Of a stretch of DNA of 35,906 bases, positions 8,179 through 16,136 are shown piece after piece; position 1 is the first letter of the stretch; each line of letters starts with the position of its first letter. Location of the stretch: IMG/VR virus record IMGVR_UViG_3300031539_000142, positions 1 to 35,906 of that record. One strand, given 5' to 3'. Under the pieces are notes generated by a model, which was not told the origin of the DNA, searched no databases, and was given only the letters and a program-made list of their open reading frames with translations. The position numbers were made by a program, and so were the translations under genes. This stretch comes from a virus.

Positions 8179-8484
8179 ATGAATTTTGATTTTCATTTAT
8201 TACAGTTAATAATAATCATTGTAGTCAATATTGTTTTGGTAACCGGAGCCTACTGGAAATTAAAAAACGATATTAATGAACGGCCGCAATATCAAAAAGT
8301 TGAGGAAATGATTAAAAGAGATACGATAAAAGAAAGAAGAGTGGAAGAGATAGTGAACCGGGATTCATTCCCAAAGGGTGACGGTCAAGTATTGCTTTCT
8401 AAAATGGAGGGTCTTGAGAAGGCATTAAATATTATTTCGGAAAAGTTAGATTCATATTTTAAACCACGAAAGGATATATCATGA
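8179..8484 (+). CDS. Small membrane protein with coiled coil, lysis cassette
   Basis: This 101-residue protein has a single N-terminal transmembrane segment (about residues 5-26, 'LLQLIIIIVVNIVLVTGAYW') followed by a charged helical, probably coiled-coil, tail. It lies directly before a holin-like gene, the endolysin and the spanin, with ATGA overlap to the next gene. It may be a holin regulator, a pinholin-type or antiholin protein, or an extra membrane lysis factor. The family is not recognised. The start has no clear Shine-Dalgarno site and probably depends on coupling to the upstream gene. Confidence 0.6.
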   Translation: MNFDFHLLQLIIIIVVNIVLVTGAYWKLKNDINERPQYQKVEEMIKRDTIKERRVEEIVNRDSFPKGDGQVLLSKMEGLEKALNIISEKLDSYFKPRKDIS

Positions 8485-8663
8485 ATTTTAATTGGAAGTA
8501 TTTTATTTATGACCTGTTTAAGGTCGGGGTACCAATTCTGGTAGGTGCTCTTCTTCCGGAGACAGCTCCCCAGGTTGAAATCATTTCAGTTGCATTGTAT
8601 ATATTCGCCGCTGTCCTGGGCATCGATGCGATAAAGAAAACAGCTGTTTCTTTAAAAAAGTAA
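8481..8663 (+). CDS. Holin candidate
   Basis: This 60-residue protein has two hydrophobic segments, about residues 12-27 ('LFKVGVPILVGALLP') and 33-52 ('VEIISVALYIFAAVLGIDAI'), with a short basic C-terminus ('KKTAVSLKK'). The size, the two segments and the charged tail fit class II holins, which form inner-membrane lesions that release or activate endolysin. It overlaps the preceding membrane gene by ATGA and is separated by 1 nt from the M15 peptidase start. Holins are not conserved in sequence, so the call rests on topology and context. Confidence 0.7.
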   Translation: MNFNWKYFIYDLFKVGVPILVGALLPETAPQVEIISVALYIFAAVLGIDAIKKTAVSLKK

Positions 8664-8664
8664 A

Positions 8665-9120
8665 ATGCAACTGACGGAGAATTTTTTCCTCAAGGAATTT
8701 GTTTTCTCTCCCACGGCGGCCAGAATGGGCGTTGATAACTATCCTGGCCCGCGGGAGATTGCCGCCATCGATGCACTCTGTGACGAAGTTTTGCAGCCAT
8801 TGCGCAACCGGTATGGCAAACCGGTATATATAGTCAGTGGATTTCGCAGTCTGGCGCTGAATTCCATTATACCAGGTGCCGCTAAAAACAGCCAGCATAT
8901 GGACGGGGAAGCGGCAGATCTGGACACGGTCAATGATAATCATATATTATTTGAAATTATAAAGAATGAACTGGGATTCGATCAATTGATCTGGGAACAC
9001 GGAGACGATGAAACACCGGACTGGGTGCATGTTTCATATAAGGCCGACGGTAATAACCGCCGGGAAATATTAAAGGCGTACAGGGATGAATACGGGATGC
9101 ATTATGCTAAAGTTTCTTAA
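8665..9120 (+). CDS. Endolysin, M15 family peptidase
   Basis: This 151-residue protein is a peptidase M15 (D-Ala-D-Ala carboxypeptidase/L-Ala-D-Glu endopeptidase-like) lysozyme. It has the 'SGFRS' motif (58-62) and zinc ligands His78 and Asp85 in 'SQHMDGEAADL' and His122 in 'WVHVSY'. No signal peptide is present, so it would need the holin for release. It cleaves the peptide part of peptidoglycan. It follows the holin candidate and its end overlaps the spanin gene, giving a compact lysis operon. Confidence 0.92.
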   Translation: MQLTENFFLKEFVFSPTAARMGVDNYPGPREIAAIDALCDEVLQPLRNRYGKPVYIVSGFRSLALNSIIPGAAKNSQHMDGEAADLDTVNDNHILFEIIKNELGFDQLIWEHGDDETPDWVHVSYKADGNNRREILKAYRDEYGMHYAKVS

Positions 9121-9571
9121 AATAATATTTTTGATTTTTGTACTGGTTTCATGTACCACGAAAATTATAAAAAAGGATATCGTTACTGAGATCCGCGATG
9201 TGGAGATTGCCTCCGATCACGCCGGCATAAAAGACACAGTGGACTTATCCGATATTTCAAAGGAATGGTATATTAAAGGTTATATTTCCGATTCAACGCC
9301 CGTGAAAATCGAAATCCCCAAACGCATTAATTTGCCTAAAAAGAAGGAAACAATTCAGATCAATAAGAGCACGTCAGTGGGACTGGAAATCTCTACAAGC
9401 ATTGATTCCGGCCAGGTGATTCATGATATCGAGGTTACAAAAGTCGCTTACCAGGAATCGACGGTTACCGAAACGATCGAGATTGATACATCACCTAGTT
9501 ATATAAGATGGATCATTATCATCGTTATAGGATTCCTGGCGGTTTTATTATTTACAATATTGAGAAAATAA
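9104..9571 (+). CDS. Unimolecular spanin-like lipoprotein
   Basis: This 155-residue protein has a lipoprotein signal (residues 1-17, 'LIFVLVSC', lipid-bearing Cys17) and a C-terminal transmembrane segment (about residues 131-152, 'WIIIIVIGFLAVLLF'), with a beta-rich periplasmic middle. A lipobox plus a C-terminal membrane anchor is the architecture of u-spanins such as T1 gp11, which tether the outer and inner membranes and fuse them at lysis. The ATG at 9104 begins the signal sequence, whereas an earlier ATG at 9086 would add residues before it. It overlaps the endolysin gene by 17 bp. Confidence 0.8.
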   Translation: MLKFLKIIFLIFVLVSCTTKIIKKDIVTEIRDVEIASDHAGIKDTVDLSDISKEWYIKGYISDSTPVKIEIPKRINLPKKKETIQINKSTSVGLEISTSIDSGQVIHDIEVTKVAYQESTVTETIEIDTSPSYIRWIIIIVIGFLAVLLFTILRK

Positions 9572-9904
9572 ATGCTGACATTTTATAAATATTTAGACGA
9601 GAGTATCCGGACCAGACTGTTTAAAAAACAGAGCGATGAAACTATATCTATCAAGGCTGATTTTACAAACGCGATCGAATCCGGAGAAGTAATTCTTGCA
9701 ACCAGTATTGTCACTGCCTACGATTCATCGGATATTGATGTGACTTCAACTATTATTTCCGGGGATCCTACAATCTTAAATCCGGCAATCACCATCAAGA
9801 TCCAGGGCGGGGAAGACGGAAAAAAATATAAAATTACATTCCAGGCGATAACGACTGAACATACCTATGAACTGGATATTTTTATGCTAATTAACGACAT
9901 CTAA
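9572..9904 (+). CDS. Tail-fibre adaptor-like beta protein
   Basis: This 110-residue protein has alternating beta strands. The pattern 'SDETISIKADFTNAIESGEVILATSIV' (key words ISIKADF, SGEVI) then '...IKIQGGEDGKKYKITFQAITTEHTYELDI' follows the Ig-like fibre-tail adaptor family, where 'GG.~G..Y.it....T..G......' recurs. It starts immediately after the spanin stop and precedes the tail tube candidate. Its likely role is linking tail fibre to the tail, but the assignment is only by pattern. The overlap with the lysis cassette means co-transcription. Confidence 0.5.
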   Translation: MLTFYKYLDESIRTRLFKKQSDETISIKADFTNAIESGEVILATSIVTAYDSSDIDVTSTIISGDPTILNPAITIKIQGGEDGKKYKITFQAITTEHTYELDIFMLINDI

Positions 9905-9927
9905 CTTATTTTTAAGGAGTATTAATT

Positions 9928-10401
9928 ATGGATCGCGATTTAACAAAAATTTTAAAAAGACATTACCGGGTGCTTCACCGGACACCGGAAGCCTATACCC
10001 AGCCTCCCGATGCGGCCACCTTTGCCACATTTTTGGCCACATTCACCGAACTGGGTTATTGCCGGGATAAGACGATTAAATTAACTATGGTCTCGACGGA
10101 AGAGGAACCATTGGATGACGGAAAGAAAAAACACATGGGTTGGAATGGACATATAGAAGGTATTTTACTTCAATCTGCTGCAGAAGATTTTACGGCCTAT
10201 GAAGCGATCGAGAATATCGAACAGGATTTATTTTTCTATTCTGAAGTTTCCGGTATGTGTATTTTTCTGCCGAATGCCATTCTGATATTTAACGAGTCTG
10301 TTTCTTCCGGTGATACTGAAACGGTGCCTTTTGAATATGATGCTGAAAATCTGGCCACAAAAGCGGCATTCAGAGACAGATTCGAAGAGCCGCTTACCTA
10401 A
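9928..10401 (+). CDS. Major tail tube protein candidate
   Basis: This 157-residue protein follows a good AAGGAG site. It has 'FTELGYCRDKTIKLTMVSTEEEPLDDGKK', then 'GWNGHIEGILLQSAAEDFTAYEAIENIEQ' and ends 'TVPFEYDAENLATKAAFRDRF' (these runs are given by their key words ELGY, GHIEGILLQ, FEYDAEN). This is the kind of strand order seen in tail tube proteins, where a first strand gives 'G.~.d.ti.l', the second 'G....leg.l..' and the C-terminal strand 'ip......e'. It is in the late gene block. No specific family is certain; a neck or tail completion protein is possible. Confidence 0.5.
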   Translation: MDRDLTKILKRHYRVLHRTPEAYTQPPDAATFATFLATFTELGYCRDKTIKLTMVSTEEEPLDDGKKKHMGWNGHIEGILLQSAAEDFTAYEAIENIEQDLFFYSEVSGMCIFLPNAILIFNESVSSGDTETVPFEYDAENLATKAAFRDRFEEPLT

Positions 10402-10415
10402 CGGGGCGGTCTCTT

Positions 10416-10715
10416 GTGAGTATTAAAACAAATTTCATCCGTTTGCGCCGGAAATCCGATGATGTAAAACTGTCCGGTTTGTCCGCTTCTCTGCTTCCTG
10501 AGGGCGGATCCGCTCCGGGGGATCTTATTTCACTGGTACAAAATTCCGGTATAAACTGGCAGTATGACTTTCCGGGGCAGGTCACAAACGGAACTTATAT
10601 TTTGTATGTGAACGGAGTGCCGGTTTTAAACGATGGTGAACCGCAGGAAGTGAGGATAATCCGCAACGGGATTATCAGTGCCGGCGATACGGATTTTGCA
10701 AAGGATTCATGGTAA
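10416..10715 (+). CDS. Small protein before tailspike, unknown
   Basis: This 99-residue protein uses a GTG start (10416) and is followed 1 nt after its stop by the tailspike gene. The sequence is Ser, Gly and Asn rich with beta strands ('GTYILYVNGVPVLNDGEPQEVRII') and looks like a small structural domain, perhaps a fibre or tailspike attachment module. I do not recognise the family. Codon use resembles that of its neighbours. Confidence 0.55.
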   Translation: MSIKTNFIRLRRKSDDVKLSGLSASLLPEGGSAPGDLISLVQNSGINWQYDFPGQVTNGTYILYVNGVPVLNDGEPQEVRIIRNGIISAGDTDFAKDSW

Positions 10716-10716
10716 T

Positions 10717-13074
10717 ATGAGAATCATAATTATCACATTATTTCTTTTAATCTCTTCGATCTTAAATGCCCAGCCTTATCGGCTTCGCCTGGATTCGCTC
10801 AAAATTGATTATAAACTTTATTTAGATGGTATTGACAGGATGCCGTTTTTTGAAGGTTTGGGCGATTCCAATCTGGTGCACTGGAATCAGTTATCAGATG
10901 CGGTTAAACAGCAATTGGGAGCGGGGACAGTTTATAATGCGCCGGATGATTTGACGTTGGAATTAAAGATTGAGGGTTCTGATACCACCATTGGGATTAA
11001 AGATGAAGGTGTTTTCGGATCGGCTTTTTCCCAGTCTGCCATTGATACGATAATGAAATATGGTGGTGATTCTATTTCGGTAGTTAATGATACAATTGCT
11101 TTACAAGAAAAAGATCTGGGCGTGGGTGGAAGATGTTTCTTAAAACAATTATCAACTGGTAATAAGTCTGGCGCAGGAATGCTTGTAGGCATCGATTCCT
11201 CGGATTTTGGTATTGAACCAAATAGCATCGTTATTTTTGATAATCCGAATACGGATGTTATCTGGGTCAGAGATGAATTCCTGCAATTTGGGATAATCAA
11301 TGTCCTGGCTGCCGGGGCAAAGGGGGACAGTATTAATGATGATACCCAGTCCATACAGGCCTGCATGGATCTTGCCCGCGACCTTCAGATTGATATTACG
11401 GATAATTATACAGGGTTTGCTTCCGATCGCCGCGTAATCAGATCTCCTAAAATAATTATTCCATTCGGTAAAAAGGGGAAATACAGAATAACATCTCCGA
11501 TTACGATTTATAACGGCCAGGATATCGAATTCCAGAAAAGCGCTTTGGTTGCCGGCACCCAGGGAATGGTCATGGTCACAACCTTACATACGTCTGCAGG
11601 GAACCCGGTCGCGACTTATGGGACGCGAAATCTCCGGGTTAAAGACATGATTTTATTCGGGAACGGCCTCGCTGAAAAGGGATTGTTCCTCAGGAATACC
11701 GGGGATGGAAGTACAATATCAAACCTGGCGGTTTACGGGGTTAAAGGAAAGACGTTCGCCGATGGAACCAGGGAATGCGATATCCCGGATCTCTCCTCTA
11801 ATACAATTATAGTAGATAATGCGACCGGGCTTTTGCCTAACCAAATTATAGAGATAGAAAACTACAGCGGCTTTTTTGTGATCGAGACAATCTCCGGAAC
11901 TACTGTAACCTTAAACAGGAATATAAGCGCATCTGGAGGAGTTGGAAATGTTTCAGAATTTTATTCGAGGCCGACCGGTCTACAGATCGGGCGGTGTATA
12001 GGGCTGAATATTTTCTCGCCTGAGGTCCGGTTAAATACCCTGGGGGTATATGTCGGCGATGACTCGACGGTCGGAAGATCCGCAAAGGTTCAGTTTTATG
12101 GCGCCTTTATTGAAGATAACGATTACGGGCTTTTACTCGACCGGGCGGATGCCTGTAGTTTTTACGGCCCGCTGGTTCAGCACTCGCGCCGGGGCTGGGA
12201 TATTTGCATCACGAACGGGACCTGGAACAATGATTTTTATAGCCTTTATTGCGAAAGTATAAATTCAGACACGCTCGATACATACGGGACCAGAACCTTT
12301 CCGGTTATAGATATATTATGGAATTCTTTCGGGACTTCATTTCACAACCTCAGATACCCGCAAAATCCGTCTGCAGTCGGATGGCGCCGTCTTATGAGAA
12401 ATTACGGGGAAAACACTTTCGTCAGTGGGCTAAAAGTTACGGACGACGATTTAATCGAGAATCCCAGCGCGGATAATGATTATGCTCTAATCGAACAGAA
12501 CCAATCGAATGGCACTATCACGGTCCAATCATCATCCGGGTCCGCGAATATTCACAACCCATATTTATATGTTGTCGGGTCTGACGGATCTTACCCGAAC
12601 GATCGGGCGTCTGTCTCTTTTCAATGGGCAAACGGACAAAGATTAAGCGGGAGATATAATTTTTATAGCGATACCGGGAGCGACCCTTTACTTTCTTTTT
12701 ATAAGAGCGATACGACCTGGACCTCGACAGCGGCTCGGCTCTATCTGGCGATCAATGGTCTGCACCTGGGACATGACGACATTAGCTTTGCGAGTACGAG
12801 AATTTATAGCGACGCGACGAATCGTGTAAGGCTGGAAACCGGGGACACTTTTTATATAAATACCTCCTGGGATGGCGGTCAATTAAGGCTTGATTCCTGG
12901 CGAATGTGGGAAGATGAAGCCGGTTATTTACGGGCGGTCGGGACCGGAGATCCGGCCAGTGACAGCGATGGATATGAATTCTTTTTAGGCGATTCAATAA
13001 GATCAGATGCCGACTCTGTATATATTTATATTCACGGAAAGTATAGCGCATTAGAATTGAAGGCAATACCATGA
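10717..13074 (+). CDS. Pectate-lyase-like beta-helix tailspike with signal peptide
   Basis: This 785-residue protein begins with a Sec signal peptide ('IIIITLFLLISSILNAQ', cleavage after residue about 19). The motif 'NVLAAGAKGDSINDDTQSIQAC' (key words GAKGD, NDDTQSIQA, about residues 194-216) is the entry motif of pectate-lyase-3 beta-helix proteins, as in phage tailspikes and depolymerases. The middle (about 230-560) is a right-handed parallel beta helix by its repeated strand-turn pattern, and the C-terminus is beta rich and may trimerise. Likely role: binding and degrading a host surface polysaccharide. The signal peptide is unexpected for a virion protein. An in-frame start at 10678 would precede the signal and is rejected. 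Confidence 0.75.
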   Translation: MRIIIITLFLLISSILNAQPYRLRLDSLKIDYKLYLDGIDRMPFFEGLGDSNLVHWNQLSDAVKQQLGAGTVYNAPDDLTLELKIEGSDTTIGIKDEGVFGSAFSQSAIDTIMKYGGDSISVVNDTIALQEKDLGVGGRCFLKQLSTGNKSGAGMLVGIDSSDFGIEPNSIVIFDNPNTDVIWVRDEFLQFGIINVLAAGAKGDSINDDTQSIQACMDLARDLQIDITDNYTGFASDRRVIRSPKIIIPFGKKGKYRITSPITIYNGQDIEFQKSALVAGTQGMVMVTTLHTSAGNPVATYGTRNLRVKDMILFGNGLAEKGLFLRNTGDGSTISNLAVYGVKGKTFADGTRECDIPDLSSNTIIVDNATGLLPNQIIEIENYSGFFVIETISGTTVTLNRNISASGGVGNVSEFYSRPTGLQIGRCIGLNIFSPEVRLNTLGVYVGDDSTVGRSAKVQFYGAFIEDNDYGLLLDRADACSFYGPLVQHSRRGWDICITNGTWNNDFYSLYCESINSDTLDTYGTRTFPVIDILWNSFGTSFHNLRYPQNPSAVGWRRLMRNYGENTFVSGLKVTDDDLIENPSADNDYALIEQNQSNGTITVQSSSGSANIHNPYLYVVGSDGSYPNDRASVSFQWANGQRLSGRYNFYSDTGSDPLLSFYKSDTTWTSTAARLYLAINGLHLGHDDISFASTRIYSDATNRVRLETGDTFYINTSWDGGQLRLDSWRMWEDEAGYLRAVGTGDPASDSDGYEFFLGDSIRSDADSVYIYIHGKYSALELKAIP

Positions 13075-13298
13075 ACAGGTTCTTTTATGATCTAACAAAA
13101 AGAAACTGGGGATTACCCTGGCATATTATAATAGCATGGGGAATTACTGATATAGCAATGATTTGGGTGCATTGGTTCTGGATTTTATTTGGCATTACTC
13201 TCATCGGTTTTGCTTATGAAAGATATCAAGATTCAACTGGTACAGTTGAGGATATGGTAGCAAATACTGTTGGATTTATCTTTGGGGTACTGTTATGA
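13071..13298 (+). CDS. Small membrane protein, unknown
   Basis: This 75-residue protein has two hydrophobic segments (about residues 16-34 and 36-51) with many Trp residues in 'WGLPWHIIIAWGITDIAMIWVHWFW' (key words WHIIIAW, WVHWFW), a charged loop, and a hydrophobic C-terminus ('TVGFIFGVLL'). It overlaps both neighbours by ATGA, so it is co-translated. It could be a second holin-like protein or a membrane factor for the exported fibre genes on both sides. No family is recognised. DNA from here to about 14850 is more AT-rich than the preceding gene, which may mark a later-acquired cassette. Confidence 0.6.
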   Translation: MNRFFYDLTKRNWGLPWHIIIAWGITDIAMIWVHWFWILFGITLIGFAYERYQDSTGTVEDMVANTVGFIFGVLL

Positions 13299-14494
13299 AA
13301 TATTTAATAGAAATTATGTCTATACTATTGTTATTGTTCATATCAACATTGTTTATTGGCACAGATTATTACGTTGATAAGAATAAAGGTTCTGATGCTG
13401 CCAATGGTTTAACCCCTGCAACGGCATGGGAGACTATATCAAAAGTAAATTCCGTAACATTTGATCCTGGAGATGTTGTACATTTTCGTACCGGAAATAT
13501 ATGGAGAGAAACACTAACAGTTCCCTCAAGTGGTATTCCAATAGAAGCTCTAATTTTTGAATTAGATGTTATATCTACTCAGACGATTGACGGTGCTTTT
13601 CAGACATCATCAACATCAGATACAGTCTATGTCTATTGGGGCGATGGAACATCCGGCAAATATGTAGGAACAACAGATCAGGCGTATTCCAAAAATTACG
13701 GCAGCCCAGGAAACAGAAAAGTTAAGATATACGCGGATGATGAATCTGTATTGACGAAATATACTATGGCAACGGTGGGTGCCAACGTACAATTTGCATT
13801 GTCAGATTTGCCATCTGGCTTGACTTCTTTTTATTGTGCTGGATCAAATACTGTGTCTGGGGCATTGTCAGATTTGCCATCAGGATTAACTTATTTTTTT
13901 TGTCTTGGGTCAAATACTGTGTCTGGGGCATTGTCAGATTTGCCATCTGGCTTGACTTCTTTTTATTGTGCTGGATCAAATACTGTGTCTGGGGCATTAT
14001 CTGATTTATCATCTGACGTAATTTATTTTAAATGTTATGGATCGAATACTCTTTCGGGTACGTTGTCAGATTTGCCATCTGTCTTGACTGTTTTTTATTG
14101 TGCCGGATTAAATACTGTGTCTGGAGCATTGTCAGATTTGCCATCAGGATTAACTTATTTTTTTTGTCTTGGGTCAAATACTGTATCTGGAACGTTATCA
14201 GATTTGCCATCTGACGTAATTTATTTTTATTGTGCCGGATCAAATACTATAAGTGATTTTACACCGCCGCACACATGGGCAAATAATTTTAATATGATGA
14301 ATTCTAGTCCCGCTCTCGAATCGGGATTATCTTCATCAGAAGTAGATGATTTGCTTATTTCACTTGCGGCAGCAACCTGGGGTGGGAGTTCAAGGTCTTG
14401 TTGGCTTGCCGGAAATAATGCGGCAAGAACGGCTGCCAGTGATGATGCAGTTTCAACGCTTCAAGGTAAATCAGTTAACGTCACAACAAATTAA
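13295..14494 (+). CDS. Exported repeat protein, beta-helix N-terminus and LRR-like repeats
   Basis: This 399-residue protein has a hydrophobic N-terminus (residues 1-22) typical of export. Its next part, 'YYVDKNKGSDAANGLTPATAW' (key words YYVDK, GSDAANG), is the classic opening of secreted right-handed beta-helix proteins. Residues 168-321 are seven 22-residue repeats of the type 'ALSDLPSGLTSFYCAGSNTVSG'. The pattern L..LPSGLT.f.c.gsntvsG resembles leucine-rich repeats of the kind that form curved solenoids. Cys recurs at a fixed position in each repeat. The C-terminal part (about 325-399) is non-repetitive. The likely function is ligand binding on a surface, but whether the protein is in the virion is unknown. 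Confidence 0.75.
   Translation: MKYLIEIMSILLLLFISTLFIGTDYYVDKNKGSDAANGLTPATAWETISKVNSVTFDPGDVVHFRTGNIWRETLTVPSSGIPIEALIFELDVISTQTIDGAFQTSSTSDTVYVYWGDGTSGKYVGTTDQAYSKNYGSPGNRKVKIYADDESVLTKYTMATVGANVQFALSDLPSGLTSFYCAGSNTVSGALSDLPSGLTYFFCLGSNTVSGALSDLPSGLTSFYCAGSNTVSGALSDLSSDVIYFKCYGSNTLSGTLSDLPSVLTVFYCAGLNTVSGALSDLPSGLTYFFCLGSNTVSGTLSDLPSDVIYFYCAGSNTISDFTPPHTWANNFNMMNSSPALESGLSSSEVDDLLISLAAATWGGSSRSCWLAGNNAARTAASDDAVSTLQGKSVNVTTN
13796..14257 (+). repeat. Seven tandem 66-bp repeats inside the LRR-like gene
   Basis: Units begin at 13796, 13862, 13928, 13994, 14060, 14126 and 14192, each 66 bp (22 codons). Units 1 and 3 are identical, and units 2 and 6 differ only near the end, which shows recent duplication in blocks. 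Units 4, 5 and 7 are more diverged. The exact in-frame period means copy number can change without breaking the gene. Antisense open frames through this block are a by-product of the repeat. Confidence 0.95.
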
Positions 14495-14508
14495 TCGGAG
14501 TGTTAGAG

Positions 14509-14850
14509 ATGAAAATATTATTTTTATTACTTTTTTCCTTTTCTCTTTGTTACGCACAAAACACAACAGATAGAGAAGATGAATTTAAGGCAAAAAACTG
14601 CAAACAGGTAACCAAGGCAGACATTAAGGTCAATGTAATTTCAGGAAAAGCACGTGTTATATGGGATAAATACGGCAATATTACTTATCGGCATGAAACA
14701 TACAAGGGCGATGTATCAATGACATATCCGGGCTTATTTAATTTTTTTGCTGATTATGATACTAAGATAAAAGCAGATTCAGCAATAACCAAATTAAATC
14801 TTAAGGATAAAACAAATGAATATAAATTAACCGGGGATGTAAATAGATGA
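14509..14850 (+). CDS. Exported protein, unknown
   Basis: This 113-residue protein starts at ATG 14509, 8 nt after CGGAG. Residues 1-18 are a Sec signal ('ILFLLLFSFSLCYAQ', cleavage after 'CYA'). The mature part is polar with several beta strands. 'ITYRHETYKGDVSMTYPGLFNFFADYDTKIKADSA' (key words KGDVSMTY, FFADYDTKIKAD) is a little like LPS-transport OstA-type strand repeats, but I would not assign this. It overlaps the next gene by ATGA. Function unknown. Confidence 0.6.
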   Translation: MKILFLLLFSFSLCYAQNTTDREDEFKAKNCKQVTKADIKVNVISGKARVIWDKYGNITYRHETYKGDVSMTYPGLFNFFADYDTKIKADSAITKLNLKDKTNEYKLTGDVNR

Positions 14851-15662
14851 AGAAAATATTATTTATTTTGTTATTATTGTCTTCTCCAAATTTGAACAGT
14901 GCAGGGCTTCCGATTACATTCAGCGTATATGATTCGGCTACGGGGCTGACAGGGACGGACGCATCAGGAGCAAAGCCGATTATAGACTCTACCGGAACAG
15001 CAATTGATTTTAATGGTAAAAGTTATATCACTCTGGAAAAGATCGAGATAAGAAATGGGTTGACTAAACTTAATCTTGGCATAAATAATATAATAAGATA
15101 CTGCAAATTCGACAGCGCAGATGCAAACGCACTTCTTTTAGATGGGAAAACCAATTCCGTATATTATAATTTATTCTTAAATGGCACTACTGATGCGATA
15201 GAAGTTGATTCATCGGCGAATACAATTTATAATAATGTTATTTACGCAAATGGAAACGGATTTGACGTGGATGCTGCTGTGACTATTAAGAATAACATTG
15301 TAAATACATCGGGGACAAATGATATAAATATTGCAGCCGGAGTAACGGTGACAGGTGGCTATAATGTTTATGAAGATGCCGCAAAAGCAGGAGACGGTAC
15401 GTATTCTGGCACTTCATTGTGGGCGGCTGATCCCCTATTCACCAATGCAGCCGGGGGTGATTTCACATTGACTGCATTGTCACCTTGTATAAATGCAGGT
15501 ACTGGTGTTGGATTGGTATTAGATTACATTGGCATCACAGTACCATCACCGACAGGGACTAACCCGGATATCGGAGCGTATGAATATAGTCAGTCGGCAG
15601 GAACAATTATAAAAAATTACTGGCCAATCTGGCCAATCTGGCCGGTTTACCCGGAACATTAA
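14847..15662 (+). CDS. Exported beta-helix protein, choice-of-anchor Q type
   Basis: This 271-residue protein has a Sec signal (residues 1-19, cleaved near 'NSA'), then parallel beta-helix coils ('NIIRYCKFDSADANALLLDG', 'NTIYNNVIYANGNGFDVD', 'VTIKNNIVN'). The C-terminal part 'DPLFTNAAGGDFTLTALSPC' followed by 'INAGTG' and 'DIGAYEY' is the signature of secreted choice-of-anchor Q proteins of Bacteroidota-like bacteria. The protein ends in a Trp-Pro repeat ('YWPIWPIWPVYPEH'), encoded by a 9-bp tandem repeat TGGCCAATC at 15621-15638. Likely a carbohydrate-binding or tailspike-like factor captured from a host gene. Confidence 0.75.
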   Translation: MKKILFILLLLSSPNLNSAGLPITFSVYDSATGLTGTDASGAKPIIDSTGTAIDFNGKSYITLEKIEIRNGLTKLNLGINNIIRYCKFDSADANALLLDGKTNSVYYNLFLNGTTDAIEVDSSANTIYNNVIYANGNGFDVDAAVTIKNNIVNTSGTNDINIAAGVTVTGGYNVYEDAAKAGDGTYSGTSLWAADPLFTNAAGGDFTLTALSPCINAGTGVGLVLDYIGITVPSPTGTNPDIGAYEYSQSAGTIIKNYWPIWPIWPVYPEH

Positions 15663-15680
15663 ATTAAGGAGAAATAGATA

Positions 15681-16136
15681 ATGAAGAAATTTTTAATATT
15701 ATTTTTAATCTTAATCCCGCTCTGCCTGCCGGCCCAGATCTATGACCGGGGTATATTCGGGACCGAATCCGTAATCCTCGATCTGGATACCTGCGCAGTC
15801 TCTGACGACAGTTTAACTTCCCGGATAGTCAACTGGCCACAATGGCGTTCGATGCGCGGTACGCTCAAGATCTGGGGCGAAATGTGGGTATTATCGGGCA
15901 AGGTTCGGACATTCACGGTCAATTTAAAACCTTTGCATGATTATGATACAAGTGAACTGGGGATTTCCAGGGAACTGGGCACGATTACCGTCACCGATTC
16001 GGTAAAATATGAATTCAGTGTGGGAAATATCGGCGCCGGTGACTGGTGGGATATTATAAAGGGTTACCAGGTAAATTTCGTTCCTGATTCAACTACTTCA
16101 GGGGTAAAAATTAAGGGGAGGGAGCTGGCAAAATGA
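15681..16136 (+). CDS. Exported protein, unknown
   Basis: This 151-residue protein follows AAGGAG and begins with a Sec signal (residues 1-19, 'ILFLILIPLCLPAQ'). The mature part has a beta-rich pattern such as 'WPQWRSMRGTLKIWGEMWVLSGKVRTFTVNLK' (key words TLKIWGEMWVL, RTFTVNLK). It is probably a compact beta sandwich. It closes the run of exported proteins before the tail chaperones. The closing 'SGVKIKGRELAK' overlaps the next gene by ATGA. No family is recognised. Confidence 0.6.
   Translation: MKKFLILFLILIPLCLPAQIYDRGIFGTESVILDLDTCAVSDDSLTSRIVNWPQWRSMRGTLKIWGEMWVLSGKVRTFTVNLKPLHDYDTSELGISRELGTITVTDSVKYEFSVGNIGAGDWWDIIKGYQVNFVPDSTTSGVKIKGRELAK

Noticed and set aside
10678-10716. Upstream start of the tailspike gene
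   Set aside because: It would place residues before a typical signal peptide and overlap the preceding gene; ATG 10717 starts the signal directly.
13764-14243. Antisense open frames through the LRR repeats
   Set aside because: They are by-products of the 66-bp in-frame repeat on the other strand and have no start signals or family pattern.
13796-14257. CRISPR-like array
   Set aside because: The repeats are contiguous with no unique spacers, are coding and in frame, and no cas genes are present.
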